64,000 nucleotides of DNA from the NCBI RefSeq assembly GCF_963678975.1, contig NC_089275.1, positions 14,043,682-14,107,681 on the forward strand, read 5' to 3'. How positions within the stretch are numbered: position 1 is the first letter of the stretch; each line of letters starts with the position of its first letter. Made by a program: the position numbers and the translations under genes. Of this stretch, positions 53,201-64,000 are shown piece after piece. The notes under the pieces were generated by a model that saw only the letters and a list, made by a program, of their open reading frames with translations, was not told the DNA's origin and did not search any database. Source of the DNA: Dysidea avara. Lineage: Eukaryota; Porifera; Demospongiae; Dictyoceratida; Dysideidae.

Positions 53201-56200
53201 ATAGCAACAGGGGAAGTTCTCTCCACAAGAATGAATTAGCCCCACCACTACAATTAATAGAACATTCAGCTACTCTAATAGAGCAATCATGCACTGAAAC
53301 AAAACATTCAGATGCCAAAATTGTTACTAAATCCAATTTCAGAAGACTACAGTTGCAAAAAAAAGTGCTACTACTGAAGTCCCCACTATGCATGCATATT
53401 GATTAATCATATTACTAATTTACTATGTAAGTTAGAAATAATGTATCATTTATTTACCTGTGGGTCCTTCTTAGGAAGTCGCAGCATGTCACCTCTGAAT
53501 GGTCTCAAAAACACTCCACCATCAGTGATTGTCTCTACGTCTGAAGAAGTGTTATTTCCAATTTCTTGTATTAAGCTACTACCATCAACCACCAGTGGTT
53601 CTTGGTCACCACCTTTCTCCAACCATTGGATATCGTATGTCACTTCATGACAGGTACCACCTCCTATGACTTGTATATCACCAATATCAAATGTTTCTTC
53701 AAGCCATGTTTCAAGTGTAGAATCATCAACATTATATGGAAATGTTTGCCATGTTTGAACTCCTGTGGCAGCGAACTGTGGTGCAAAAACTGTAAATTCA
53801 CCTGTCACCCCAGATGTGGCACCAACAGTTTTTTGGATAGTTATTAAGTCATCATTAGTAGCAGTGTAACTCAACAGTGGTATACCAACAGCACAGTAGT
53901 GTACAGTGTATTCAACAGTATAGGTGAGATATCTTGTAAAATACTTTAATGAATCAGAGACACTAAGACCCTCATATGCAATTAGATCACTTTGTACATC
54001 TACTTCATCAATGTATATTCCATTGGGCCTAGCTGGGAGTTCTTCTACAAATACTGTAAAAAATGCAGCATGCAACTGCTGTGTGTGCAGAGTACAGTGT
54101 AATCTTACTTTGATTATTATTATCCTGCTGAATGGAAACTTCATCAATCCACAAATCACCAGGGGCAACATTGAAGAATATTTGATAGGTGGTAAACTCA
54201 AGCCCTCTATCTGCAAAATAGCCACTATCTTGTGTGAAATACTCATAGAGATTGATGCAGCGATAACTCCAACTATTGGGTGATGGTGGATATTCTTCTT
54301 CTGGTAGTGGGACATGTATGCCATACAGTGGTCTTCTTCCATCTTCTAACAATGTGTATGTGTAAGTATTCAGTGTTGAAGGTAGTGTACCACGATAAGC
54401 AAAGCAAAACTACAGAAAAAGAAAGAATAAATTTATGTAAAATTAAACACTATGTAAATATGTGGGACTTACACTCCACTCTATACAAGTATGTATGTCA
54501 GCATGTTTAATAATGTTTATGCATCTGCATGTATGGCGTGTGTGTGTATGTGTGTGTGTGTGTGTGTGTGTACATGCATGCATGCGAGCATGTGTGTGGT
54601 ACAATTAAGTCTTTTCACACACATAATTTCATAATGTGACCAGGTTTGGTCTTATTGAACATGACACCAGGTTTACCACAAGTACAAACCTATCATTGTG
54701 AATACACTATTAAATTTCTAAGTTTCTTTACCTCCAGAAATTAATTTTAGAAAACTGATTCTAACCTATGTAGCTTCAAGTACCATTTTTTAATACTGGT
54801 ATTATTTCTGAAAGCAGGGATTATAGATTTGAGATGATTCTCTTTGTTTAATGCTTTTATTGTAATGATCATTAAAATTCCTAAGGTTTGTTTACATGTG
54901 TATTGTGAGGCAAATAGTAGTCGAGTAATTGTGTTTTGCACTTGAAATGTGTCAAGTTTAGCTATGCTGCCACTATTGTTTCTCCTTGAGCAATCACTGC
55001 CTACTTAATTATATTAATTCATTTAGGCATGAGTCAAATACACTGTATGCTCAAAATTTTGCCTAAAATGCTTTTAGGAATTTTTCAAAAATTTCACCTA
55101 TCATGCTGTTCAGTGTTCTCAACATGCTTGGATTATGCTTGCATTATGCTCCTAGGTTAGCAACATTTCTAACTGTAATCTTTACAACTTCTATTCACTG
55201 ATTGCTCTATTAGAGTACTTCACTACAAAGTGACTGTTCTATTAGAGAGTATCAATCTAAGGAGCTATGTACAATGTTTTTGATTGTGACATTTTGCTAC
55301 TTTCACGATTGTAGGATGCAACATATCACGATTATGATAACTATCACGATGTTATAACTTAATACGTAGTATCAACTTTGTACAAACTGTTCATTTTAAC
55401 AATACACAGTGAAATTGTGTACAACTGTTCAAAACAATTAAGGTGATAGGCAGTTAGAGTTTAAAAACAGTATAGTATCCTTATAAATTACAATAGGTAA
55501 GCATTTTAACTATGTGGTAGGATATATTCATGCAATGAACTCTCAGTAGTCTAGGATTGTTTTCTAGATTATGTTCTTCCACAACAGTATGTACCACTAT
55601 TTTGAATTCACATTAAAATTTGCATGTGATGTCACAACATCACAATTATTTGTAATACGTACATATCAACATTATGATGTTCAGAGACAATCTTGATTAA
55701 TCCCACAATCGACATATAATCTCCCAGCCCTATGGAATTAAATTCAACCCATAAGCACTTTGACTCCCAAAATTTGCATCAAAACACTATGATGCAATAA
55801 TCCACAGTACGCCTCATGTTACATTGTAGATACACTTCAATATTTGATAATTGTATAACACTACACTGTACCTCTTATAGTAAGTATTTACAAGTGTGCA
55901 TTGTGGTACTACATGATCATGCTGTAAAATTACAATTATTCATACAGTAAGGTAGTAACTATAATTATATTAGGGATAGTAGAGGTTTAAAATATAACCA
56001 GATACCAGCCTTACAATACATTCATGGCACCTTGGCAAAATTGGTTACATAGGGTAAAAGTACCTTTAGAGTGGCCAAATACTTCCGATAAGTTACAGTA
56101 ATACAGAATCTAAAATAATGCCTTTAACAGAATTTTCTACAGCCTGCCGGCCTTGCCTACCTTGTCTTCCTGCCTACCTTTTCTGCCTGCCTACCTTATC

Positions 56201-59200
56201 AGCCAGCCAGCCAGCTTGACACATGCTTTTTGGCATACCACAGTACATACAATACGCACATCATGAGCTTACCTCCTTTGTGTTTTCATTGACAACTCAA
56301 GGTGTCGGGCTACCCTGTCACAGTGGCTGACTATACACGATAATTGTCCATGCGTATTTCTGTAGTATCTGCAGAGCCTCTTCTCGTATTGTTCTTCAAA
56401 TTAATGCACTGCTGTGCAACTGGTGGAACATGGGTTAAAATTGCTGCTCCGATCACTTTTGTTAATTAATAGTCAGGATGCATGATCACATGCAAAAAGG
56501 TATTAATCTTAGGTAGCCAGTCTTTCTTTTGGTGTAGTATGTGTGAACTCACTTGTCACAAATACGTATTAGTTAAGACACTGTAGCGACTGCTGTATGG
56601 GAAATATAGCACAAAAAGAGTGGGCTATATTTTGTCTTGAGACCACTCTTTGAGTGCTATATTTCCCATACAGCACGAGCATGGCTGTACTTTAACTGAT
56701 TTAAAGAACTTCCTAGTTTGAGCTGGAGTATATGTGCGAAACCATTCAAAACTCACCAAGGAGTCTTCAAACAATTGACGTCGCTCTGGATAACGATCGG
56801 ACATACTCTGTAGTGCTTTTTCCTCTGGTTCTGGGGTGCTTCTCCATTTAATTGTCCTTGTCGTCTCAATTTTTGGATCGAGCACCGCATAAAAAAATTT
56901 TTTCTGCCCATGCACAGTGTTATAATTACGTGCAATATAGCATGTGGTGGTTGTATGTAGCACTGCGGTTGTGTATATAGCGCTGTGCTCTCCTATTTAG
57001 CACTGTGGTCACGTACAACCATTCTGTATGATGAATATTTGCTTTCATCTTTCACTCAAAGTTCTTTAAAGTATGTTACAAAAAGTTAACAAATAAATGC
57101 AGGAAAAATTATGAATTTAAAATTGATTTGATGAAACAAGTTAAGTGAGGTCATCTACAACCTGAAGATACCATACAGTATGATAGTAATAGGTCATGAA
57201 GGTTTGCCTCACAATATATATATATATATATATATATATGTGTACCTTCATGGTGCCTATAGTATTGATTGGTATAGCCAAGCCCATAGGTGCCATCAGT
57301 ATGACTCCAATAGGGTGCTACAAAATATTCTCTGACTGCCTGGCTGATTCCTTCAGACAAGCGTAACTCAACAACAACAGCAAAGGAAATGGGCTTGATT
57401 TTTCACTGTTCAACATTGCTTCAACTCAACAAGTCTCTTTTGGCATATTGCATTACATACAGTCATGCTCCATGGACTCATCTGTGTCCTATATGCTTCA
57501 TCTGTCTTTGCTGACATGCAAGATGTCAATTTATGGTATATACGTAGCTCTGCACAATGGCCCCAAAGTTTTTGTTATGACTGGATTGATTGCAGAGGTC
57601 CTCTTTGTAGTGTTTTGTTTGTAATGTACACTACTGTATGTTGTTTACACCCTCCAAACTACTGAGTTGTGAAGGTGTGGAAAATAGCATATTCCTGGTT
57701 TTTGTAAAGTACACACTTGTCTGTTGCATCCCAAAACACATTGGCTTTTCTTGGCCAAATGACATACTATTGTGCTGTGTGTCCTGATTTGGCACATGTT
57801 ATTTATTATTATAATTTATGTCTTCTGGATAACTTATTTGAATGTGAAGCACATTGTGATGGATCTTGGCAATTGACTAGTTAATCATATGACTGTCACA
57901 GCACAAATCCAAAATTTCCTAGGGCTCTACCATAAAAGCATTTTGAATGTTATACTGTGTAGCATGTGTACATATTATAGTGCATGTATTTGTTGTGCTT
58001 ACCCATTGGTATATAACCACAGGAATATTTCCCATGGTAGTACTCGTGATATCATCTACACTTCTATATGCTCTATATATAATATAAGGGTCCTTCAATG
58101 AGAATCGACCACATTGTGGATCAATCGAATTATCAAGGGTACCCCAAATGGTACCAGTACTGCCATCATAACTGTGTGTCCAGTATATCTGACCAGCTGG
58201 AGATTTAGTACAAGTGACTGAGATTATATCATGGAGTTGGTCCTGTATAAAGTCATTGTCTCTGTCTGATAGTGAGATGATATCTGTCATTCGATTTGGT
58301 AAGCCCAACACCAAGTCATTAGGGAAACGACATAATTGAACTACAGTAATATCGATACCAATAAGTGAGGCATTATATTCCCCAACTTCTAAGGCAGTAG
58401 TTCTCTGTATTGTCTCAAAAAACACTACTTGAAAAGTTGTTTGATCATCAGTAGCAGTCTTGGTCACTCTGATGTCTGATCCACTAGCCCCATCAATAAT
58501 TGCTGTCACAGCTGAGTCAAACTGATTTGCTGATCTGCTGGCAGTTAAGTTAGTTGATTCTGATGAGCCATATTGTAGTGTGAATGGTGAAGATGTGGAT
58601 CCATTGATTGTAACATTTAGTATCATTGGTTCAATGTACATGGTGATCTCCTACAAAAGAACATACTAGCATTAAGCCAGCTATAGTACAATTGTGAGGA
58701 TAGCTACTTGTCAACATGCATGTAAAATGTGGTAGAAGGTCTACACGTAGATACTCTAAGGTGATAACTATGCTAGTGGGAAATGGCTAATAAACATCAC
58801 AATGGCTAATGTGGCAACGACCATCAGTGCCAATAACAAACTACTGACACTGGCTAAGCAACTCAAGTAACTAACACAATAGTTATGAGAAATTTGAGAC
58901 TGCTTTATTAGAGAGTTTTGACGATATTTAAGAATATTTTTCCTGTTGTCTTAAAAGTAATTCAGCATGAAACCATGTACTTGTAATTCCCTCACAGGTG
59001 GTCAGCTAGTAGCAAATATATTCATAAGAGGCCTTGTGAAGGCACATTGCATTTCTTCACAAGGCATATTGTTAATGTGATTCATTATTACAATGAATAA
59101 TATTATCTATATGTCAGCTTACATTACACTATAAGAGGACTATAATAGCAGAAATCAAAGACGCTTTCTTTGTTCTGGTGCAGGTTGAAATAGTTTTAAA

Positions 59201-62200
59201 ACTCTCTAATAGAGCATTCAATAATGACCTCCACTTCTTGTAATGGGAATGGAAGGGCGCAAGGAATACCCTAAGTCATCTCAAACTCACCATCATACAA
59301 ACAATGAAAATGTTATTACAGCTGTATGCTCTCAGTTAGCATTAGGGTCAGTTTGGTTAATTTTTTACTGGGTGTATATACACTGTAAGTTCTTCTTTCA
59401 TAATGTATAACACCCTTACCGATTTGGTAGAAAGCACAGAAGGGTAGTTGTAACTTAGTTGTTACATACAGTACCTGTACTATAGGTCTGGAAGTAAGGG
59501 AATGCTAATCTTTTGTTGAGCAGCGTCAGTAGTGCCAGCCAATTAACATACTGCAGATTAATGAATTCTAAAATACATAAAGTTTGAGCAAATTATCAAG
59601 CATAATACTGTTGGTGGGAAATAAAAGAATCTGTGGAAAGAAAAATAGGCTAGGTATGAAATAGCATATTCCTAGCTACAGGTATTATACTGTATAGCAA
59701 ATAAATCGATCATAATGGTTAATGAAAATCAGATAATAATTCAGAACTCTTTGTTTGGCGGCAACATAAAACTTGTACATCATTAGCTATTATTTGTAAA
59801 TTTATCAGAAGTTATTACTTGATGCACATATTTCATTACTGTTGAGATAGCTATGAAAGCATAACTCATTAACAATCTGTTTCAAACCACCAATGTTAAT
59901 GTGCAAAAGTACCTTCTCGATTTTTTTGTGACACAGACAAAATTGCTCTACTTTTGTATGCATACAATATGAACATGTACCCTTTCAACTTAAAAGAATT
60001 ATGTTAATATTAAACCTGCTCTGTAGTTTTCAGTTATTAAAGCAATATGGTATTTGTACTAACTGAGTAGAAGACGTTCAAAAATCTACACTGTTCTTAA
60101 CCAGCACAAACTAACTAACTCGGAGCAAAGCTTGGCTGTCTAGAAAGTCATACTATAGCAACCCTGGTAATTGTTTGCTCTTGTGCAACTGGACAGACAT
60201 AGACATTCACACACTGACAATAATACAGGTAACCAGGAGCTGGCTTCTGACTGGCTGCAGGGTGCATATAAACTTTGTTAGCAATAAAAATACAAAACTA
60301 CATCGCGATGAAATAAATAGTAATAGTTATCTTACATGTGTTTCCTTTATTATCTCTGCTGATAACACTATTTGCTGTTCTTCATGTTCTCCATATGCCT
60401 CACTAGATGTGAGATTAGTATTGTGGTATTTAGCACCAAATCCAAGATCCCAACCCCCAGGACCTTGGCTATGTAAAACTTCCAAGTAGTAAGGTTTACC
60501 ACCTTCTAGTTCAATAGGTACAGACTTCTGAGTAGAAAAATGATTCCATCGGCCTCTAGTATGTTCGTTAGCATATGCTACCAGTTCAGTATGTTCAGCT
60601 AACATGTTGGAGCTAAGATAAAACCTGCTTGAGTCATCAGATCGGATATAAAACGTGTACCAGCCACTAAATGGAGGGACATAAAACCCAGTGTATTTGG
60701 AGTTGAAATAAAACTCTTCTCCAAACTGCGAAGGTCGTTGAGAAGTTGCATATGCAATCTCAACATAGCCCTCAACATTGGGAGGATTATCATTAGCATT
60801 TGTTCTAAATCTATCAAGGTTCCCATCACGATTATATAGTTGCCGAAGCAGCCCTCGACCTCCTAGAGTAGTGAAGAAGAAAAATGGTATATAGAATAAC
60901 AAACATATTGGCAAAAGATAATTACCTGGATAATAAGTGGAATCACCTTGACTGGCACCAGTGATACAAGTAATTTCTGTTGTGGTGATATCTTGAATAT
61001 CACAAGGGACACCTACGTGAGCAAGTGACATAGCAACCTTCATCAAGTGTATTGCTTCTTTAAAGTAAAAAATAGTATACTATTTTTAAATCTACTGTAT
61101 GTACGTATAGTGTATATGTATATCAATTACAAATAAACTGAATATGAATTGATACACAGAAAAAAAAGAACATTACAGGACACACATTCATCTCACCTCC
61201 TACCAACGCTTCAATATCAGTAGCATTAGGATCAAAGTACTCTCCAAAAATTGTTATGGTAGTTCCTCCATTGATACTACCCATATTGGGACTGACTCCC
61301 GTTATGTCTGTAAAGTGTGTAGAAAATTAATATTTTGCACATAGAAATTTAGTGCTATTTGTATGCTAGCAATCCTGAGTAATAAGTTAACAAGTATTCT
61401 TTGTAAACACTTAAATGAATTTATTTTGCACTAAATTCATATTGATAGGGTCTCCAAATGAAAAAATCTATATCTTCGAATGATCAGCAATCTACATGTA
61501 CTGTCATGTTAAGGGTCAAGGAGACACAGGTGTAGCAGCAGTCTGTCTGTTTCCTAGCATGAAATATTCTAAAGTATATTTAATATGTGGTGTACATTCT
61601 TCTTTTATGCCAACATGCACTCTCCCCCAAGCTTTATGAGGTTGTCCACTCCTGTAAAGTTTATACTTGGAGAGTTTTGGTAGTGACGTTGTGTCACCAA
61701 TCAGCACAATTCAATGCTACCTACACAGCTTGTAGCTGCAGGAACTGCTCAAGCAATGAGCTTGTATGAACAATATGGAGATTGCTGAAGAATTTATTTG
61801 GAGTAGCGGTTGTATGTACATATGATACTACACATGTAAGTCTACTGTATTACTGTTATGCACAAGTCAATCTAAATGATGCAGTCACTAAGACTGGAAT
61901 TTGTAGAGACAATAACTATGCATTTCTATTATCAAGAACGTGTCCCATCCCACTTATAAATCTGAAATTTTCATCTGATAAAACATTGTAGTCAATAAAA
62001 TGTCATTACCAGCATGTGTCTGATAGATGTACTGCCTCAAATTGTTATCCAGTGAATAGTCCTCCAGTGAAGTGACACCACTACACAATTAGCAATAAAC
62101 TACCTCTGTCATGAACTGTTAATATGTATTGTCAATAATACATGTACATAAGTGATATCTTCCAGTATGATAGTACTGTAGGGATAGTACTGTAGGTATC

Positions 62201-63769
62201 TTTTATCTTTACTGACAGTGCAAGGTGTCGATTCACGGTAGCACCATGTAATGGCTTTCCTACGGGAATCTTTTAAGTACTTTTTGTTGCAGTGATCCTT
62301 ACTATCATCTAATTTTATTACACTTGTTAGTCAACTTTTTGAAACAGGTAATACAACTCAACATCTGCTCTTATTTTAATTTATCCTGCCCATTACATAT
62401 GGATTACAATAAGTGGAGTTAGTCTTGAACTATTCTGCTTACTTTGACTATTAGAACTGTAGTGGACGAGTTTTCTGACACACTTGAAGCATTTATATGC
62501 TATAACAAATCGACATCTTGTTCTGTCACTAAAAGGAAATGGGGCACAAAGAAGGACAAGGTAAGTCTCACGATGTGTGCATTGTGCATACTGCAGTAAG
62601 CCAAAAGGCACTTGTCTGGTTGAAGCAATATCAAGCAAGGAAAACGTCATACCTGTAGCCATAGCCATTATTGATTTACACTCATTACCTGAAGGGATAA
62701 GCTGTATAAAAAAAGGCCGGGTGCGGCCTTCAAAAGTCTGGATGAAAAAGTTATGGTGGTGGCCATGCAATGATCTAATGATAATGAAATTTACTAATGG
62801 CTTTGTGCATTATAAAAATGTATTACATCAGCTGTTACCTTTAATATCACAACTTTTTTCATCCAGGTTTTTAAAGGCCACACTTTTATACAGCTTGGCT
62901 CTTTTTGTATAAATTTCACTTCTTTTGTGTTTTAAGTATCCCAAGACAGCCTTAAACTGGCTTTGAGGCTTGTTTTTACACAAAATCATTGTTCTTCTTA
63001 TCTACAGATACAATGATGATGACATAAGACAAACTAGTGTTCTACCAATACAGAAAAATGTCTACCAATCTGATACCAAAGTCAAAGCATCTAGCATGAA
63101 ATAATCAATTAGCTATGATTAGTTGCATTTTATAATATAACGGTGTTTGTGAAAAGAATAATCTAAACCCCCCAAGCCCCTTAAACAAAGAAATTACACT
63201 GAATTTTGAGGGCTTGTATTTCACAATAGCATTGCTACATATGTGGGGAGCTGAAGGTGGAGGGTGTTTGCAGTACAAAAATGATTCCAATTCAAGAAGG
63301 GAACACAGAGCTATGTACGCATGAATATTGTGTTTCTTCTACTCACAGTGTGGCGTACCGACTTTCTTGGCTGCACAACACACTACCATGCGTCTTGATA
63401 TCATTTTTTGAGGGGAGGTACAAAATTTCATAATCCCTACTATACAGTAAACCTGCCAACTCAAAATGCATACTATATTGTTCCACAGTGATCTATAGTA
63501 GCTACGTATATGCTAATTAAAAATGAAGCAAAACAATATCATCATTGATTAATGTCGTAGAATACTATTAAACATAATTGCTTTGCCATGCTTTACAAAT
63601 GTTCATTCTCTGCATTTTTGTAGTGAGAAAGCAACTATGTATAACTGTGAATATAAATACATAATAATTTACGTTGGTTAAAGTGTTTTATCTTACATGT
63701 ATCTACTTATGAACACTGTTTGAACATACCTCCCATAGCTTGGTACAATTAAAGTAGCATTCATGGAAT
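39742..63769 (-). CDS. Gene B: fibrocystin-L (PKHD1L1)-like membrane protein, 3' nine exons, 5' end off window
   Basis: Tandem paralogue of gene A. Exons in the window (high to low): 63769-63730, 62080-62010, 61307-61197, 61012-60926, 60862-60336, 58650-58003, 54409-54109, 54053-53458, 50277-39742. Phases match throughout and give at least 4,304 residues. Domain order equals gene A exons 13-21: IPT, PA14, conserved middle, eleven IPT with the cupredoxin-like insertion, two G8 plus beta-helix regions, basic RKRQ site, membrane helix, tail. All introns sit at the same codon positions as in gene A while their lengths and repeat content differ. The first visible exon enters in phase 1, so the gene must continue beyond 64000; whether it too has a CAP domain cannot be seen. 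The role is likely a large glycosylated surface-coat protein, by family. Confidence 0.93.
49766..49796. repeat. Trinucleotide repeat inside gene B coding sequence
   Basis: Plus-strand (atg)n followed by (ata)n codes on the minus strand for a Tyr-His-Tyr tract (YYYHHHHHYY). Gene A has an unrelated short acidic sequence (DILDTFAEG) at this place, so the tract is a gene B expansion in a loop of the second IPT domain of the exon. Confidence 0.85.
50428..50706. mobile_element. MITE with about 85-bp terminal inverted repeats
   Basis: Starts caagtacacaaaaaaatgga and ends with its complement ...ttttttgtgtacttg. The arms (about 50428-50515 and 50620-50706) match with few differences, including ggaaacaagttggagtagtc. 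The 100-bp centre also contains inverted segments (attcctactatgtgc / gcacagtaggaat). No coding capacity. Confidence 0.88.
50740..51320. repeat. Unclassified dispersed repeat with internal duplication
   Basis: Two similar segments follow each other (50785-50895 and 50930-51050), each with tatatcaa, ttattgtc, ggttatgttcaacc and gttacacag. The last third (51100-51320) is similar to 62515-62700 in another gene B intron, showing a dispersed family. No convincing protein. Confidence 0.65.
52384..53016. mobile_element. GTGACCGG-family element, long copy (about 630 bp)
   Basis: Left end gtgactgaatttgacaaaac, right end gtgaaatccggtcac, with ggcgcacaaagctt matching gaagctttgt at the other end. The centre differs from the short 237-bp copy, so it is either a longer member or contains inserted DNA. 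Confidence 0.7.
53458..54053 (-). CDS. Gene B exon equivalent to gene A exon 20
   Basis: 198 codons, three more than in gene A because of an insertion (VQTWQT). Contains RPNGIYIDEVDV, GTCHEVTYDIQWLEKGGDQ and MLRLPKKDPQ. Donor GTAAAT, acceptor TTACAG. Confidence 0.95.
54109..54409 (-). CDS. Gene B exon equivalent to gene A exon 19
   Basis: 100 codons plus one base. Begins FCFAYRGTLPS and ends QQDNNNQ. Short intron (55 bases) to the next exon, matching gene A's 58-base intron. Acceptor CTGTAG, donor GTAAGA. Confidence 0.95.
54539..54572. repeat. (GT)n microsatellite
   Basis: Interrupted GT run followed by catgcatgcatgcg. Confidence 0.85.
55027..55260. repeat. Copy of the AGCAT-rich dispersed repeat
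   Basis: Same family as 28195-28400, with caaaattttgcctaaaatgc and the intact motif pair at 55201 and 55232 separated by the same spacer (cactacaaagtgactg). Confidence 0.7.
56591..56675. repeat. Hairpin with 22-bp perfect arms
   Basis: tgctgtatgggaaatatagc with its exact complement about 40 bases away. Probably the end of an unclassified foldback or MITE. Confidence 0.7.
57211..57240. repeat. (AT)n microsatellite
   Basis: About 15 AT repeats. Confidence 0.9.
58003..58650 (-). CDS. Gene B exon equivalent to gene A exon 18
   Basis: 216 codons, same length as in gene A. Begins EITMYIEPMILNVTING and contains CGRFSLKDPYIIY. Acceptor TTGTAG, donor GTAAGC, phase 0 both ends. Confidence 0.95.
58651..60335. 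other. Gene B intron, 1.7 kb
   Basis: AT-rich. Two CTCTATTAGAG-type motifs in opposite orientation (58900 and 59205). No gene or clear element recognised. Confidence 0.55.
60336..60862 (-). CDS. Gene B PA14 exon
   Basis: 175 codons with the same frame borders as gene A exon 17. PA14 landmarks: YTGFYVPPFSGWYTFYI, FYLSSNMLAEHTE, LEGGKPYYLEVLHSQG and WDLGFGAKY. Acceptor CTCTAG, donor GTAAGA. Confidence 0.96.
60926..61012 (-). CDS. Gene B exon equivalent to gene A exon 16
   Basis: Encodes GVPCDIQDITTTEITCITGA, ending YYPG. The following intron is 63 bases, divisible by three and free of stops in frame. Confidence 0.93.
61197..61307 (-). CDS. Gene B exon equivalent to gene A exon 15 (IPT)
   Basis: 111 nt, nearly identical protein to gene A (ITGVSPNMGSINGGTTITIF). 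Donor GTGAGA, acceptor TTACAG. Confidence 0.94.
62010..62080 (-). CDS. Gene B exon equivalent to gene A exon 14
   Basis: 71 nt encoding GVTSLEDYSLDNNLRQYIYQ then THA. Acceptor GTGTAG, donor GTAATG. Confidence 0.9.
62704..62975. repeat. Diverged relative of the 3427-3806 foldback element
   Basis: Left part ggtgcggccttcaaaagtct then gatgaaaaagtt; right part aacttttttcatccagg then aaaggccacac and cagcttggctctttttgta. The tail resembles 3742-3806. Same inverted layout, but heavily decayed. Confidence 0.6.
63260..63405. mobile_element. Copy of the composite element's right end
   Basis: Resembles 6820-6956 in order: a gggaacacagagctatg segment, tactcacagtgtggcgta, cttggctgcacaacacacta and gcgtcttgatat. 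Truncated at its left. Confidence 0.6.
63730..63769 (-). CDS. Gene B exon equivalent to gene A exon 13 (40 nt)
   Basis: Encodes DSMNATLIVPSYG, identical to gene A. The first gene B exon visible; it enters in phase 1, so more 5' exons lie beyond the window. Confidence 0.92.
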
Positions 63770-64000
63770 CTGTAGGTAATTAAAATATAGACACAGACAC
63801 ATATGTATTATTTTATACAATAGTAAGTAGTAGGGATCACCAGATTTAACATTTTCTACTATAACATCCAACTGCAAATATTAAATATTCTTTAAGTGAA
63901 GCCTGCTCTCTCTCAAAGTAACAATATGCATGGTCACTTTGAATTTCAACAGGTCCATGTATAGATGTTGAGTTCCAATTTACATAATAAATTAATTTGC

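Larger units (their letters stand above)
50278..53457. other. Gene B intron before the terminal exon
   Basis: 3.2 kb, against about 0.3 kb in gene A. It carries at least three repeat insertions (50428-50706, 50740-51320, 52384-53016) that account for much of the growth, and CTCTATTAGAG-type motifs near 51691, 51727 and 53273. No gene seen. Confidence 0.7.
54410..58002. other. Gene B intron, 3.6 kb, repeat-rich
   Basis: Holds a GT microsatellite (54539-54572), an AGCAT-rich repeat copy (55027-55260), a tgcc-rich patch (56150-56215), a 22-bp-arm hairpin (56591-56675) and an (AT)n tract (57211-57240). A minus open frame at 56625-56963 overlaps the hairpin and has no recognisable domain. Confidence 0.65.
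62081..63729. other. Gene B intron with repeat insertions
   Basis: 1.65 kb. Holds a copy of the repeat seen at 51100-51320 (62515-62700), a diverged foldback relative (62704-62975) and a copy of the composite element's right end (63260-63405). No gene seen. Confidence 0.6.

Noticed and set aside
56625..56963. 112-codon minus frame in a gene B intron
   Set aside because: Overlaps a 22-bp-arm hairpin of repeat origin, shows no domain I recognise and lacks any splice or family support. It may be an unclassified transposon fragment.
57151..57360. Small minus frame with an IYIYIYI run
   Set aside because: Translation of an (AT)n microsatellite.
1..64000. tRNA, rRNA or other structured RNA genes
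   Set aside because: I saw no cloverleaf-like or rRNA-like sequence by eye. A covariance-model search would be needed to exclude small RNA genes.

Overview
The window reads as AT-rich nuclear DNA of an invertebrate animal, probably an early-branching metazoan such as a sponge. The reasons are spliceosomal introns with GT-AG ends, very long uninterrupted coding exons, dense short DNA transposons and a fibrocystin-L type surface protein family. The species assignment is inference only.

Two giant paralogous genes lie head to tail on the minus strand. Gene A (9911-38712) is complete: I could join 21 exons with every splice phase matching, giving about 4,698 residues. Gene B (39742 to past the right edge) has the nine 3' exons in the window, each the counterpart of a gene A exon, ending in a 10.5 kb terminal exon. 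Both are PKHD1L1 (fibrocystin-L)-like: IPT/TIG repeats, a PA14 domain, more IPT repeats with a cupredoxin-like insertion, two G8 domains each followed by parallel beta-helix repeats, one membrane helix and a short cytoplasmic tail.

The main surprise is the 5' end of gene A. Its first four exons encode a signal peptide and a complete CAP (SCP/TAPS) domain with the usual His/Glu tetrad and a CRISP-type cysteine hinge. A short acidic linker exon joins this in frame to the first IPT domain of the fibrocystin-L body. The prediction is a CAP-IPT-PA14-G8 membrane protein. The alternative is a small secreted CAP gene upstream that ends by reading past the linker exon into a nearby stop codon.

The rest is repeat-rich and I found no other host gene. 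Positions 1-1010 are a 30-bp minisatellite with higher-order structure. Positions 1265-8055 are a nested inverted repeat around a 3 kb composite element with a tandem array and a near-perfect foldback. Introns carry CAGGGG-ended elements with 5-bp target duplications, a pogo-like element with TA duplications, a GTGACCGG-ended family, a piece of a non-LTR retrotransposon, and many copies of an 18-bp motif around CTCTATTAGAG.
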